Notes: a model not told the origin generated them from the letters alone. Numbered from the stretch's first letter, positions 8,638 to 17,303 are shown. The stretch: 64,000 nt of DNA from Alicyclobacillus sp. (GCA_023511295.1 JAIMBT010000005.1:91098-155097), one strand, 5' to 3'. A program made the numbers and translations.

Positions 8638-9828
8638 ATGAACGGCTTGTTGGATGGGGTCCGTGTGCTCGACCTGACACAGATCATGGCTGGACCGTTC
8701 TGCACCATGCTCCTGGCCGACCTCGGCGCGGACGTCATCAAGATTGAGAAGCCGAACGGCGGCGATGACTCCCGCCGGATGGGTGAGATGTTGAACGGAG
8801 AATCGGCCGCGTTCATGACCTTGAACCGCAACAAACGAGGCATCGTGTTGAACCTGCAGACAGAGACTGGCCGAGATGTGCTGTGGCGGCTGATTGACAC
8901 GGCGGACGTCTTGGTCGAGAACTTCCGCCCAGGCACGATGGAGCGGTTGGGGTTCGGGTTTGAGGCGGTCCATGCACGCCAACCAAAGCTCGTGTACTGC
9001 TCCATTTCCGGGTTCGGCCAGACCGGTCCGTGGCGCGACAAGGGCGGTTTTGACCTGGTGGCACAGGCCATGAGCGGTGTCCTTTCCGTCACCGGGTCTC
9101 CGGAGAACCCCGCGAAGGTCGGGGTCCCTATCTCTGACCTCAACGCTGGCCTGTTCGCAAGCCACGCCATCCTGGCGGCTCTGTACCGGCGGCACTCGAC
9201 GGGCCGGGGCCAGCACATTGAGACATCCCTGCTCGAAGCGGCCTTGGCATACACCATTTGGGAGTCCAACGAGTACTGGGTGACCGGGCGGACACCCGAA
9301 CGCCTTGGAACGGCACACCGCGCCTCGGCACCCTACCAGGTGTTTCGCACGGCCGACGGTTACGTCGCCATCGGCGCGGCCAACCAACGCACGTGGGAGA
9401 AGCTGACGAACGCGCTGGAACGGCCGGAGTTGCGAGAGGACCCGCGCTTTGTAACCAACCGGGATCGAATGCAGAACATCGCGGACCTGGTAACGGCGAT
9501 AGAGGACATTCTTCGCGAGAAGACGACGGATGCCTGGCTCTCGGCTTTTGACCAGCACGGAGTGCCCGCCGGACCCGTGTTGACCATCGACCAGGTGTAC
9601 CAACACCCGCAGGTGCAGGCGCGGGACATGGATCTGGTCAGTGAACACCCGACAGCCGGCACGGTGCACACCATTGGATTTCCGGTCAAGTACTCGGAAA
9701 TGCCGCCCAAACTCCGTCATCCGGGTCCCGTACTTGGGCAGCACACGGAGGAAGTCCTGGCGGAGCTGGGGCTGACGGCGGAGGACCGCGTGCGCCTGGC
9801 GGAGCTGGGCGTCACCCGCCCCGCATAG
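8638..9828 (+). CDS. CaiB/BaiF-type class III CoA-transferase
   Basis: 396 aa from ATG behind AAGAAGGGA. The sequence is a textbook class III CoA-transferase: LDLTQIMAGPFCTMLLADLGADVIKIE at the N-terminus, YCSISGFGQTGPW, and VGVPISDLNAG in which Asp167 is in the place of the formyl-CoA transferase nucleophile Asp169. These enzymes form a mixed-anhydride on that Asp and pass CoA between carboxylates. The acid substrate is not readable from sequence. Context (crotonase-like protein, GntR regulator, BASS carboxylate/bile-acid-type transporter) suggests uptake and CoA activation of one organic acid. Confidence 0.92.
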   Translation: MNGLLDGVRVLDLTQIMAGPFCTMLLADLGADVIKIEKPNGGDDSRRMGEMLNGESAAFMTLNRNKRGIVLNLQTETGRDVLWRLIDTADVLVENFRPGTMERLGFGFEAVHARQPKLVYCSISGFGQTGPWRDKGGFDLVAQAMSGVLSVTGSPENPAKVGVPISDLNAGLFASHAILAALYRRHSTGRGQHIETSLLEAALAYTIWESNEYWVTGRTPERLGTAHRASAPYQVFRTADGYVAIGAANQRTWEKLTNALERPELREDPRFVTNRDRMQNIADLVTAIEDILREKTTDAWLSAFDQHGVPAGPVLTIDQVYQHPQVQARDMDLVSEHPTAGTVHTIGFPVKYSEMPPKLRHPGPVLGQHTEEVLAELGLTAEDRVRLAELGVTRPA

Positions 9829-9888
9829 AGCAGGATTTGGGCGCGCAGACTGCGAACAGATTTTGTAGTACACAGGGGGTGAGACGGC

Positions 9889-10569
9889 ATGCAACTGCAA
9901 CGGCCACTGCCGCTCTACACGCAGGTCTATCAAGTCTTGCGTGAACAGATCTTAAACGGACAGTTTGAACCGGGAGAACCGATGCTCGAGAGCCGCCTCG
10001 CGGAGCAGCTGAACGTCAGCCGCACCCCTGTGCGGGAAGCCCTGCGGCAACTCGTGAGTGAGCGTCTGATTGTCGCGAACGGCTCCGAACTGACGGTGGC
10101 GAACCCCGACGCAGAGGCCATTGCGGAGCTGTACATGTGCCGCAGTGCCCTCGAATCGATTGTCGCCATGCGCGCGAGCCAGCTGGCGGACGCAACAGAA
10201 GTGGCGGAGATGCAGCAGGCGTTGGACGACGCAGCAGCCGCGATTGCGAGTCGCGACCACCTCGGAACCTTCTCCGCCAACACGCGGTTTCACGACTGCA
10301 TGGTGAAAAGCGCTCGGATGCCGCTGTTGTCCGAGCTGCTTGACACCATCCGTGGCCCCATCCTGATTGCCCGTCGGCAAATCCTGAACCGGTCCACCGA
10401 GGTCGAAAACACCATCCTCGCCGAACACCGGAAGATCTTGGCCGCCATTTGTCAGCGAAATCCGAACTTGGCGCAGCAGGCCATGCAAGCGCACATGCAA
10501 AACGACATGGCCCGTGCAGCTGGGCGGTCTGACACGCTACCGAGTGCCAGCCGCACCGGGATCGAGTAA
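9889..10569 (+). CDS. GntR-family transcriptional regulator, FCD subfamily
   Basis: 226 aa from ATG with GGGGTGAG upstream. N-terminal winged helix: LREQILNGQFEPGEPMLESRLAEQLNVSRTPVREALRQL, the GntR signature (given here in outline from residue 17 to 57). The C-terminal all-helical effector domain contains the metal-binding His pattern expected of FCD proteins (FHDCMVK and EHRKILAAI). It follows the CoA-transferase by 60 bases; a TGTAGTACA near-palindrome lies in that gap and could be an autoregulatory site. Likely represses the CoA-transferase, crotonase and transporter promoters. Confidence 0.9.
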   Translation: MQLQRPLPLYTQVYQVLREQILNGQFEPGEPMLESRLAEQLNVSRTPVREALRQLVSERLIVANGSELTVANPDAEAIAELYMCRSALESIVAMRASQLADATEVAEMQQALDDAAAAIASRDHLGTFSANTRFHDCMVKSARMPLLSELLDTIRGPILIARRQILNRSTEVENTILAEHRKILAAICQRNPNLAQQAMQAHMQNDMARAAGRSDTLPSASRTGIE

Positions 10570-10629
10570 ACGCGTCCCGCAGCTTGCGTCCGAGTCTTGC
10601 GAAAGCCGGATGCAGGCGACGGCAAAGTC

Positions 10630-10670
10630 AAGTGGAGGGACCATCCGCCTTACGGATGGTCCCTCCACTT
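10630..10670. terminator. Perfect 18-bp hairpin between convergent genes
   Basis: Arms AAGTGGAGGGACCATCCG (10630-10647) and its exact reverse complement (10653-10670) around a CCTTA loop. It sits between the GntR gene and the convergent transporter gene. No T-run follows on either strand, so it is a bidirectional terminator or transcript-end stabiliser by position rather than by a classical intrinsic signal. Confidence 0.75.
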
Positions 10671-10711
10671 GCACAGAGTTTTCACGTCGGCAGGGTTTTA
10701 TCCGCTCTGTG

Positions 10712-11704
10712 TTAGTCTCCGGCCCCCGATGCCGGCGTGACTGGCTGTCCTCCGCCCGCCTGGGCCTGAGGCTTCTTCGAGTTGCGATAGGAGAAATAGG
10801 CCGTGACGAGCGCGCCGATAATCAGGTTGAAGATGGTGTTCGCGAGCGCCGGCAAGGACGCGAGGGCCCCAATGTTCTTCGCCGCCAGGGCCGCGCCTAA
10901 ACCAGAGTTGTAAATTCCGACTTCAAACATGATGGCCTTGCGGTCCGGGTTCGACAGCCGGCAAACGGCGCCAATCACCCAGCCAAGGATGAGCGTGACC
11001 ACAATCTGGATACAGGTGACCATGATGATCTTCGGGATGACCGCCGCATTCTGGGAAATGGTCAGCGACCCAGTCGAAACGAGGTCCAACACGATGAGGT
11101 CCAGCGTGATGGCGGAAAGTACGGGCAGGACGGGCTGCACAGCATCCACCTGCTTGCGGAACAACGAGCGTAGCACGAGCCCCAGCAAAACCGGCACCAG
11201 CACCACCTGCACCATCTGGATAAACATCGACTTGGCGTCGACGGACACGAAGTGATGCGCGAGCAGCGCCGACGAGGCCGGGGTCAGCAACGGAGAGATG
11301 AGGGTATTGATGGCGCTCATCGAGACGGAGAGTGCGACCGTGCCGCCGGAGAGAAATGTGAACAAGTTGGCGGAGACACCGCTCGGGGTCGATCCGTCCA
11401 TGATGACACCCGCTGCAAGCTGCGGTTCATGAGAGAAGAAAATGACAGCGCAAAGGTAGGCCACGAGCGGGACGACAATCCACTTGCCAACGATGCCCAC
11501 AATCAGCGCTAACGGCTGCCGGAAGATGCGCCCAATGTCTGACCACTGCAGGGTCAGCCCCATGAAGAACAGGACGGCGGCGAGCAGCCACAACAGCGAA
11601 GGCTTCAAGAATAGAAACGGTTTCGGAACGAAGAACGCGACCAGTGAACACGCAATCAGCCATAAGACCATCAGGCGATTGAAGACGAACTGCAACGCTT
11701 TCAA
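10712..11704 (-). CDS. BASS-family (bile acid:sodium symporter-like) transporter
   Basis: 330 aa from TTG 11704, which is 6 bases after AAGGGGGG; a TTG two codons earlier (11710) is too close to that site. Nine to ten hydrophobic segments, with GVIMDGSTPSGVSANLFTFLSGG in the first half and FEVGIYNSGLGAALA in the second, the two crossover motifs of the BASS family. Family members move bile acids, pantothenate, pyruvate or other carboxylates with sodium. The Gly/Gln-rich tail is hydrophilic. Its promoter carries the same operator-like element as the CoA-transferase promoter. Confidence 0.85.
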   Translation of the reverse strand: MKALQFVFNRLMVLWLIACSLVAFFVPKPFLFLKPSLLWLLAAVLFFMGLTLQWSDIGRIFRQPLALIVGIVGKWIVVPLVAYLCAVIFFSHEPQLAAGVIMDGSTPSGVSANLFTFLSGGTVALSVSMSAINTLISPLLTPASSALLAHHFVSVDAKSMFIQMVQVVLVPVLLGLVLRSLFRKQVDAVQPVLPVLSAITLDLIVLDLVSTGSLTISQNAAVIPKIIMVTCIQIVVTLILGWVIGAVCRLSNPDRKAIMFEVGIYNSGLGAALAAKNIGALASLPALANTIFNLIIGALVTAYFSYRNSKKPQAQAGGGQPVTPASGAGD

Positions 11705-11815
11705 GTTCAACCCCCCTTGCTCCAGATGATGAGACCGCCATCAACCAACCACACGCCAGCCCAGCCGAACAGCCTCCCTCCTGAGTGATGTGAGCGGTTT
11801 CAGCTTCCGCCTGGT

Positions 11816-11857
11816 GTGTACGGTATACAGTATAATTCGGAAATATGGGTAGATCAA
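11816..11857 (-). promoter_or_regulatory. Promoter and candidate GntR operator for the BASS transporter
   Basis: On the minus strand TTGATC (52-57 of 118xx, i.e. 11852-11857) and TATACT (11829-11834) are separated by 17 bases. GTATAC (11823-11828) and GTGTAC (11816-11821) lie directly downstream of the -10, where a repressor would block the start. The 12-mer GTATACAGTATA read on the plus strand matches the element at 8584 at 11 of 12 positions. Confidence 0.6.
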
Positions 11858-12100
11858 TCCGCAAATTCTGATGAATCAATTGAATCCTTTCGCACATCCA
11901 CCCACGCTGGAGCAGCCATCTCCGATGAGTTTTCGACCTGGTGAAAGGGACACCCGCGTTCGTTTCGTTCGATTCGATGAACGATCTGGCGCACAAGCCA
12001 GCGGATGGAGCGTGCGGGGCGAATGGGGGCGTGAGCGGACACGGGCGGCCCCACGCCGCCCAGAGGGATGGAACCAGCGGACCGCGGAGACGGCCGCAGT
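11858..12100. other. Intergenic remainder of a 396-base gap, no gene supported
   Basis: Between the transporter promoter and the hypothetical gene ending at 12101 I see no ribosome-site-supported frame. A 104-codon plus-strand frame runs through here into the next gene but its composition looks non-coding. Confidence 0.5.
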
Positions 12101-12493
12101 TTATGAGGACAGGTCCCGCAAGGCGCGAGCGAAAGCATCGCGCATGTACACGTCGAGCATCTCGAGTAACTTCTTGTCCTCGTAATTCGCGCAAAACCCT
12201 TCGACCGTGGGAAACAGGTAGTCGCGATGATTGCCGTCCGTCAGCACCTGGATACAGTCATCGCGCCGGCGAAACGCCAGCTCATGCCCCTCCACTGAGA
12301 GCACCAGCTCCGACTCCGATTCGGCCGTGTTGGCGCAGGCAAACTGCCTCACTTCTTGGATCTCCTCCATGAACGTCCGCAGATACCCTTGAATCCGGCG
12401 CCAGTCCGTCTCAATGGATTTGTGACGGGCTGCTGCGTCGCGGTAATAGTCGTTGATTTGACGGATGAATTCACCTCGAAACGACACGTGCAT
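12101..12493 (-). CDS. Hypothetical protein, about 130 aa, downstream of the EAL gene
   Basis: Begins MHVSFRGEFIRQINDYY if ATG 12493 is used; GTG 12487 is equally possible and better spaced from AAGGTGG. Mostly helical and charged (residues 5-60 look like a coiled helix pair), with a single Cys pair (FACANT and GFCANYED). No membrane segment or signal peptide. It follows the EAL gene by 57 bases on the same strand, so it is probably in the same c-di-GMP riboswitch-controlled transcript and could be a partner of the phosphodiesterase. Family not recognised. Confidence 0.6.
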   Translation of the reverse strand: MHVSFRGEFIRQINDYYRDAAARHKSIETDWRRIQGYLRTFMEEIQEVRQFACANTAESESELVLSVEGHELAFRRRDDCIQVLTDGNHRDYLFPTVEGFCANYEDKKLLEMLDVYMRDAFARALRDLSS

Positions 12494-12550
12494 CCCACCT
12501 TCGCCCCTGATTGTACACCAATCGCGCCCTGGTTCGTGGGCGGGATGCAT

Positions 12551-13774
12551 TCACAGGGACAGCGCCGCATACACCGGCCGCAATTGGTCCGCCCGCACAG
12601 GCGCACTGAAAATGTACCCCTGCACGAGGTCGCAATGCCTCGCGGCAAACTGCAATTGGTCCATCGTCTCAACTCCTTCGGACACCACGCAGAGCCCAAG
12701 GCGCCGTCCCAGCAGGGCGATGGTTTCGACGATGGCCGCACTACGTGGATCAAACGGAATGGCTTGAATGAACGACCGGTCAATCTTCAAGAAGTGCACG
12801 GGGAGGTTCTTTAGGTAACTGAGCGAGGAGTAGCCCGTGCCGAAGTCGTCAATCGCAAACCTCACACCCGTCGCGCACAGTGCCTGCATAATCTCGATGG
12901 CCAGCTCCACGTCCTCCATCAAGGCATTCTCGGTGATCTCCAGGACCAGTCGATCCGGTGGGAAACCGAGGTCGGCGAGGATGGTCTGCACATCGTCGAC
13001 AAAGCCGCGCCGCTTGAGGTGGCTGGCCGAGATGTTCACACTCACGTGGCACCGATTTCCGCTCGCGACGGCCACTTGGCGGCACGAGTGGTGCATCATC
13101 CACAGGTCCAGCTCAATCAAGAACCCGAGCTGCTCAGCCGCCGTGACGAAGGCCAGCGGCGGAATCCGCCCGACATCGGGGTGATGCCAGCGGACGAGCG
13201 CCTCCACCCCTTCGACCAACCCACTCTGGGGGTTCACCAAGGGCTGGTACTCTGGAAACAGTTCCTGCCTCCGAAGCGCCTCCCGGAACTTCCCATCGGT
13301 CACTGTCAAATGCTTGTCTCCGTGACGAATCTGTACCACCCGATGGTCCTCATTGGCGAAGAACGCCTCGAAGATTCGCCTCGTCGCTTGTACCCGTTGC
13401 ACCGTCGTCGAATCCACCTCGTGCGAAACCTCGGCAATGAGGTATACGCACGTGTCCACGTCGTTCAAGACCGGTACGACAATCGCTTCTTGGACGAGAA
13501 TCCCCTGTTCGGACGGAACGACGTCCTTGAAGATGACCGGACGCTTGGTCCGCATCGCGTAGGTGTACTGTTCCTGAAGATAGGCAGCGTACGGTCCGGG
13601 ATGGGCTTCCAACACGCGTTTGCCAATCCGCTCCGGGGAGAACAGTCCCTTCTGGTACGCGTAGCGGTTCGCGCGCTGGTAACGGAAGTTGCCGTCCTCC
13701 TCAACAGACAGCAAGACCATCGCGTCGGACAGCGAATCGAATAGCTCAAGCAGCAACGGAAGTTCCACGGTCAT
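12551..13774 (-). CDS. EAL-domain c-di-GMP phosphodiesterase with N-terminal PAS-like sensor
   Basis: 407 aa from ATG 13774 behind GCGGGGGGACAG. Residues 1-120 resemble a PAS domain; 160-400 are an EAL domain with all metal and catalytic residues visible: E191-A-L-V-R, N247, E279, D309-D310 in DDFGTG, K330, the EGVE loop at 366-369 and Q385-G. There is no GGDEF domain. It should therefore hydrolyse c-di-GMP to pGpG and be soluble in the cytoplasm. Its leader carries a c-di-GMP-I riboswitch, so enzyme level and substrate are probably linked in a feedback loop. Confidence 0.92.
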   Translation of the reverse strand: MTVELPLLLELFDSLSDAMVLLSVEEDGNFRYQRANRYAYQKGLFSPERIGKRVLEAHPGPYAAYLQEQYTYAMRTKRPVIFKDVVPSEQGILVQEAIVVPVLNDVDTCVYLIAEVSHEVDSTTVQRVQATRRIFEAFFANEDHRVVQIRHGDKHLTVTDGKFREALRRQELFPEYQPLVNPQSGLVEGVEALVRWHHPDVGRIPPLAFVTAAEQLGFLIELDLWMMHHSCRQVAVASGNRCHVSVNISASHLKRRGFVDDVQTILADLGFPPDRLVLEITENALMEDVELAIEIMQALCATGVRFAIDDFGTGYSSLSYLKNLPVHFLKIDRSFIQAIPFDPRSAAIVETIALLGRRLGLCVVSEGVETMDQLQFAARHCDLVQGYIFSAPVRADQLRPVYAALSL

Positions 13775-13793
13775 CTGTCCCCCCGCTGACGGG

Positions 13794-13833
13794 AAACGCC
13801 TCCTGCGGCCGCGGGTTGCCGGAGGAGGCGTTT
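13794..13833 (-). terminator. Hairpin between the c-di-GMP aptamer and the EAL start codon
   Basis: A perfect 11-bp stem (AAACGCCTCCT and its complement) with an 18-base loop ends 19 bases before the start codon; a smaller CGTACGA/TCGTACG hairpin lies between it and the aptamer. Only three T residues follow, so it may be a weak terminator or a structure that changes access to the GGGGGG ribosome site. It is the natural candidate expression platform. Confidence 0.5.
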
Positions 13834-13865
13834 GAGGACCGTACGAGCTTGCGGGTCGTACGACG

Positions 13866-13955
13866 TTGCAACCCGGCGATCCTAGACGCGCTGGTCGGCG
13901 CACCCTTAGACCCGTAGCTTTGCGTCTCCACCTTTCGGTGGATTTGCCCAGGATT
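13866..13955 (-). promoter_or_regulatory. c-di-GMP-I (GEMM-I) riboswitch aptamer, EAL leader
   Basis: Reading the minus strand, the conserved GEMM-I blocks occur in order: TGGGCAAATCCACC, GAAA tetraloop, GGTGGAGACGCAAAGC, ACGGGTCTAAGG, a variable stem, then GATCGCCGGGTTGC. The GAAA tetraloop, GACGCAAAG and CTAAGG blocks, and the receptor-like GCCGGGT, are diagnostic for this aptamer. It lies 92 bases upstream of the EAL phosphodiesterase. Confidence 0.88.
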
Positions 13956-14079
13956 CCATTCGTTTACAAAGATTCGACGGCTTCCGTTCAATTCCTGCCC
14001 GCCATCTTGGAACTGGACGGAACGTCGGAACCAAACGTCCTGCATCTCGGGCGAGATTGCGGGTGGATGACCGTCCCGT

Positions 14080-14559
14080 TTACTTATGGTACGGCTCACC
14101 GCGGGCGATGCGGATGCCGCGGTACAGCTGCTCGACCAACACAACCCGCGCCAACTGATGCGGGAGCGTCAATGGTCCAAAGCTCCAATGGAGATGCGCG
14201 CGCTGCAACAGGTCGTCGTCCAAGCCATGGGAGCCGCCGACGAGAAACACCACCCGCCCGTACCCACCACCTGCTAGCTGCGCAAACCGTTCACTCCATG
14301 CCACCGAATCGAACATGCGCCCACGACGGTCGAGTGCGACGACACCATCTCGTGGTCGCAGAAGTCGGCGAATGCGCTCACCCTCCGCCCGCTTGGCCGC
14401 CTCGACCTGGGCCGACGCCGCAGACTCCGGTACCGCCACGTCTGCCACCTCCTGGACTGCCATCTGGACATACGCTGAGAGGCGCTTGACGTACTCCGCC
14501 TGCGCCTCCCGCCAGTATCTTTCCTTCAGTTGTCCGACCGCGATGACACACACCTGCAC
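14080..14559 (-). CDS. rlmH: 23S rRNA (pseudouridine1915-N3)-methyltransferase RlmH
   Basis: 159 aa from GTG 14559 behind GGAAGGAG, the normal length for this SPOUT methyltransferase. Diagnostic segments are VVALDRRGRMFDS, the SAM-binding knot FLVGGSHGLDDDL and the C-terminal LPHQLARVVLVEQLYRG...PYHK. It methylates pseudouridine 1915 in helix 69 of 23S rRNA on assembled ribosomes. As in Bacillus it is the last gene of the walJ-htrA-rlmH string. Confidence 0.95.
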   Translation of the reverse strand: MQVCVIAVGQLKERYWREAQAEYVKRLSAYVQMAVQEVADVAVPESAASAQVEAAKRAEGERIRRLLRPRDGVVALDRRGRMFDSVAWSERFAQLAGGGYGRVVFLVGGSHGLDDDLLQRAHLHWSFGPLTLPHQLARVVLVEQLYRGIRIARGEPYHK

Positions 14560-14629
14560 CGATGCTGCTCCTTCCCGCTGGTCCTCCGCGTCGCGAAGCG
14601 CTTGCCCCCTGGCCGCATTCGCCGGAAGG

Positions 14630-16063
14630 TCACTCGCCGAACTGCCGAGGACCGAAGGGATCCAGCGGATCGACCGGGCCTGACGTCGACGGGCCGGTCT
14701 GTGTCGTGTTCGCCGACTTCACCTCGCCGAGCTTCACCGGGATGTCGATCCGCTGGTGGCTGCGGTACACGGTCAGCGTCACCGTATCGCCGGGATGCTT
14801 GCGGAACAGATAGGTGCGCAGGTCGGCCATCGTCTTGATGGGCCTTCCGTCGATGCCGACAATCACGTCTTGCGGCTGCAGCCGCGGGCCACCCGTGGCC
14901 GGTCCAGTGACGCGCCGCACCCAGACCCCGTAGTCGACGGGGACGTCCGGCCAAAACTGTTGCGGAATGGAGGACAGGGACTCGCCCTGAATCCCGATGG
15001 CCGGGTGGGTCGCGTGGCCAGTTTTCATAATTTGGTCTGCAATGTTTTTCACTTCGTTCGAGGGGATGGCGAACCCCATCCCCTCGAATTCCGGCGCCAC
15101 AATCTTGCTGCTGTTGATGCCAATCACTTCGCCGTCCGCGTTGAGCAGAGGCCCGCCGCTGTTCCCCGGGTTGATGGCGGCGTCTGTCTGAATCACCGCT
15201 TGGTAGTCGAGCGTCCGCCGCGACTGCGGGTCCTCCACGGGCATAATCCGCGTCTTTGCGCTGACAATCCCGGCCGTCACCGAGTCGGCGAAGTCGAGGC
15301 CCATCGGTGTGCCGATGGCGATGGCAGGGTCGCCCGCTTCAATCTGGTCAGAATTGGCGAACCGCACGGGTTCAATCCCCGCGACGTCGTGCACAGGTAC
15401 GCGCAGAACCGCGAGGTCAGTGTACGGGTCCGTGCCCACGACGTCCGCCTTCACGTGCTTTCCGCTGGACAGCACCACCTCGACCCGCGCCGCACCCTCC
15501 ACCACGTGGTTGTTCGTCACTGCGTAGCCGTGTTGTCCATCCTTGAAGAAGAGCACACCGGTCCCGACGCCGACGGGCTGGAGTTTGCTGGTGTCTGAGA
15601 AGTAGTCGGTTACGACCCCGAAGTTCACGACGCCCATCACAGCGGGCTTGACCTTCTTCACAACCTGCGGGATGCTGGTCTGCCCGAAGCGAAAGGTGCT
15701 GCCGAGCGACATCGTCTGCCCGTTTGCCGGTGACGCGGACACGCTGGACAGCCGCTCTCCAGATAAGGAGTCCGGTGTGCCATACGGCAAGGTGGATGTC
15801 CCCAGCCCGCCCGGATCCGCACCGGCCTGCACACCGCTGGCGGCCGTCCCGGCGCGGGGTGGACCGCCAGCGGGATTGCCAACGGCAAAGCCGCGGGCCT
15901 GCAGGATTGGCAGGCTGCCCAGGGTGGTGGCGGACCCCACCATCGCGGAGATGGCCGCGACTGCTAACCAACGCCAACCAAAGGGGCGTCCGAATCCACG
16001 TGGCCTGTGGTTCCTGTCGTCAGACCCGCCGTTCATGCCTGCATCGCGCCCCATGTCCTCCAT
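14630..16063 (-). CDS. htrA: HtrA-like membrane-anchored serine protease with PDZ domain
   Basis: 477 aa. A short cytoplasmic N-terminus is followed by one membrane anchor (about residues 29-55), a Gly/Ala/Pro linker, a trypsin-like domain with His186 (TNNHVV), Asp216 (TDLAVL) and Ser302 (GNSGGPL), and a C-terminal PDZ domain (about 370-465, containing LQPQDVIVGIDGRPI). It degrades or refolds damaged proteins outside the membrane. In Bacillus the homologue in this position is YycK/HtrC downstream of walJ, and WalR or CssR controls such genes. Start chosen at ATG 16063; later Mets are possible. Confidence 0.93.
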   Translation of the reverse strand: MEDMGRDAGMNGGSDDRNHRPRGFGRPFGWRWLAVAAISAMVGSATTLGSLPILQARGFAVGNPAGGPPRAGTAASGVQAGADPGGLGTSTLPYGTPDSLSGERLSSVSASPANGQTMSLGSTFRFGQTSIPQVVKKVKPAVMGVVNFGVVTDYFSDTSKLQPVGVGTGVLFFKDGQHGYAVTNNHVVEGAARVEVVLSSGKHVKADVVGTDPYTDLAVLRVPVHDVAGIEPVRFANSDQIEAGDPAIAIGTPMGLDFADSVTAGIVSAKTRIMPVEDPQSRRTLDYQAVIQTDAAINPGNSGGPLLNADGEVIGINSSKIVAPEFEGMGFAIPSNEVKNIADQIMKTGHATHPAIGIQGESLSSIPQQFWPDVPVDYGVWVRRVTGPATGGPRLQPQDVIVGIDGRPIKTMADLRTYLFRKHPGDTVTLTVYRSHQRIDIPVKLGEVKSANTTQTGPSTSGPVDPLDPFGPRQFGE

Positions 16064-16180
16064 CTACCCATCGTTCCTCTCTCCCTCACCGCATCCAGGT
16101 AAGCAACACCCGTCTGACGGCGAGACATTCTGCATGCAGGTAGGATTTCCGGACACGGTCGGCACTATGTGCCGGAGCCG

Positions 16181-16984
16181 TCAGATGGGGGTGGCAACCC
16201 CGCGCAGTGGCGTGGCGGTATGGCGGCTCGTGCGGTGGAGTGTGACCTGTTCGAGAAAGCGCGGATTGATTTCACGTAACACGCTTTCGAACGTGACTTC
16301 TGCGAGTTCCGGAAGGTTGTTCTCTTCGCTGAGGTGCGCCAGGAACACGTCCACTTCGTCCGCCTGCAAAATATCCGCAAATGCGGCGGCGGCGTCCGCA
16401 TTCGACAGGTGCCCCTTGTCGCCGAGGATCCGCCGCTTGACGGACCACGGGTAGCGACCGGCCCGCAGCATGTCGACATCGTGGTTGCTCTCCCAGACGT
16501 AGCAACGGCAACCCGCAATCAGGGACTTGATGTGGTCACTGACATAGCCGACGTCCGTCAACACGCACAGGCTGTCCCCGCCACTGTCAAAGCGGTAGGC
16601 AACCGGCTCCTCCGCGTCGTGGGACACCGTAAACGGGGTCACCCGGATGTCACCGACCACGAATGACACGTCGGCTTTGACCCAAACCGGTTCTGGCGGA
16701 TTCTCTGCCCAGGTTCCCCGCACTTGATGCCAGGTCCCTTCCGTTATGTAAATGCGTCCGCCGCTCTGCTTGACCACCTGTTTCAGACCGCGGACGTGGT
16801 CCACGTGCTCATGGGTGACGAGCAACGCGTCCAACTCGTGCAAGCCACGCCCGGCCGCAGACTGAAGGCGCTGTGCAATCTGCTTACCGCTGACGCCGGC
16901 ATCGAGCAGCAGCCGCGTGTCCGAGCTGGCGATGTAGATGGCGTTGCCGGAGCTGCCGCTGGCCAATACACTGAACTCTAGCAA
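16181..16984 (-). CDS. walJ: WalJ (YycJ) metallo-beta-lactamase-fold protein
   Basis: 267 aa from TTG 16984, set by GAGGAGGCG eight bases upstream. Starts MLEFSVLASGSSGNAIYI, the typical YycJ opening, and carries the metal-binding THEHVDH motif, then His in SHDAEEP, Asp in LTDVGY and ESNHD. YycJ/WalJ is a 5'-3' DNA exonuclease-like MBL protein linked to mismatch repair and cell-wall physiology. Normally it directly follows walI; here the two are 9.2 kb apart. Confidence 0.93.
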   Translation of the reverse strand: MLEFSVLASGSSGNAIYIASSDTRLLLDAGVSGKQIAQRLQSAAGRGLHELDALLVTHEHVDHVRGLKQVVKQSGGRIYITEGTWHQVRGTWAENPPEPVWVKADVSFVVGDIRVTPFTVSHDAEEPVAYRFDSGGDSLCVLTDVGYVSDHIKSLIAGCRCYVWESNHDVDMLRAGRYPWSVKRRILGDKGHLSNADAAAAFADILQADEVDVFLAHLSEENNLPELAEVTFESVLREINPRFLEQVTLHRTSRHTATPLRGVATPI

Positions 16985-17170
16985 ACGGCGCGCCTCCTCG
17001 CTGATAGCATCGTCAGATCCGCAGTTCCGGGCTCTATGCCGTTGTTGGCGTCTCCCGTAGGAGGCCTGGCGCTCGGACAAGGGTTCCCGTCCATTGTAGC
17101 ACGCTGCGGCAATGAGACACATGGCGGCAAATCGTGTCTGGTTCTGACGAATATTGATGGAATATTTTGA

Positions 17171-17198
17171 TTGATTTATGAGGCCGCCTGCGTATACT
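17171..17198 (+). promoter_or_regulatory. Promoter for the riboswitch-sinI transcript
   Basis: TTGATT (17171-17176), 16-base spacer, TATACT (17193-17198), in an A+T-rich stretch right before the aptamer. The expected start near 17205 would begin the leader with the riboswitch. Confidence 0.6.
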
Positions 17199-17212
17199 GA
17201 AACGTACGGGGC

Positions 17213-17303
17213 AGAAAAGAGCATACTTGGCGAAAGCCAAGGGCGCAAAGTCACGGGTCTAAGGGTTCCTGTAAAGCAGGAGCTGATGACGGCCGGGCCA
17301 CCT
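17213..17303 (+). promoter_or_regulatory. c-di-GMP-I (GEMM-I) riboswitch aptamer upstream of a SinI-like gene
   Basis: In order: GAGCATACTTGGC, GAAA tetraloop, GCCAAGGGCGCAAAG, TCACGGGTCTAAGG, a variable CCTG/CAGG stem, then GATGACGGCCGGGCCACC. The blocks match the GEMM-I consensus (tetraloop, CGCAAAG, CACGGG-CTAAGG, GCCGGGCC) and correspond one by one to those of the aptamer at 13866-13955. The first gene after it is the SinI-like ORF 35 bases downstream. No T-run terminator lies in between, so control of translation start is more likely than of termination. Confidence 0.88.

Noticed and set aside
8446..9933. Nearly 500-codon minus-strand frame across the CoA-transferase
   Set aside because: Shadow of the transferase; composition rich in His/Arg/Val typical of antisense frames, and it would overlap the divergent promoter.
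11871..12185. 104-codon plus-strand frame in the gap before the hypothetical gene
   Set aside because: No ribosome site, low-information Arg/Ser-rich product, overlaps the end of a better-supported minus-strand gene.
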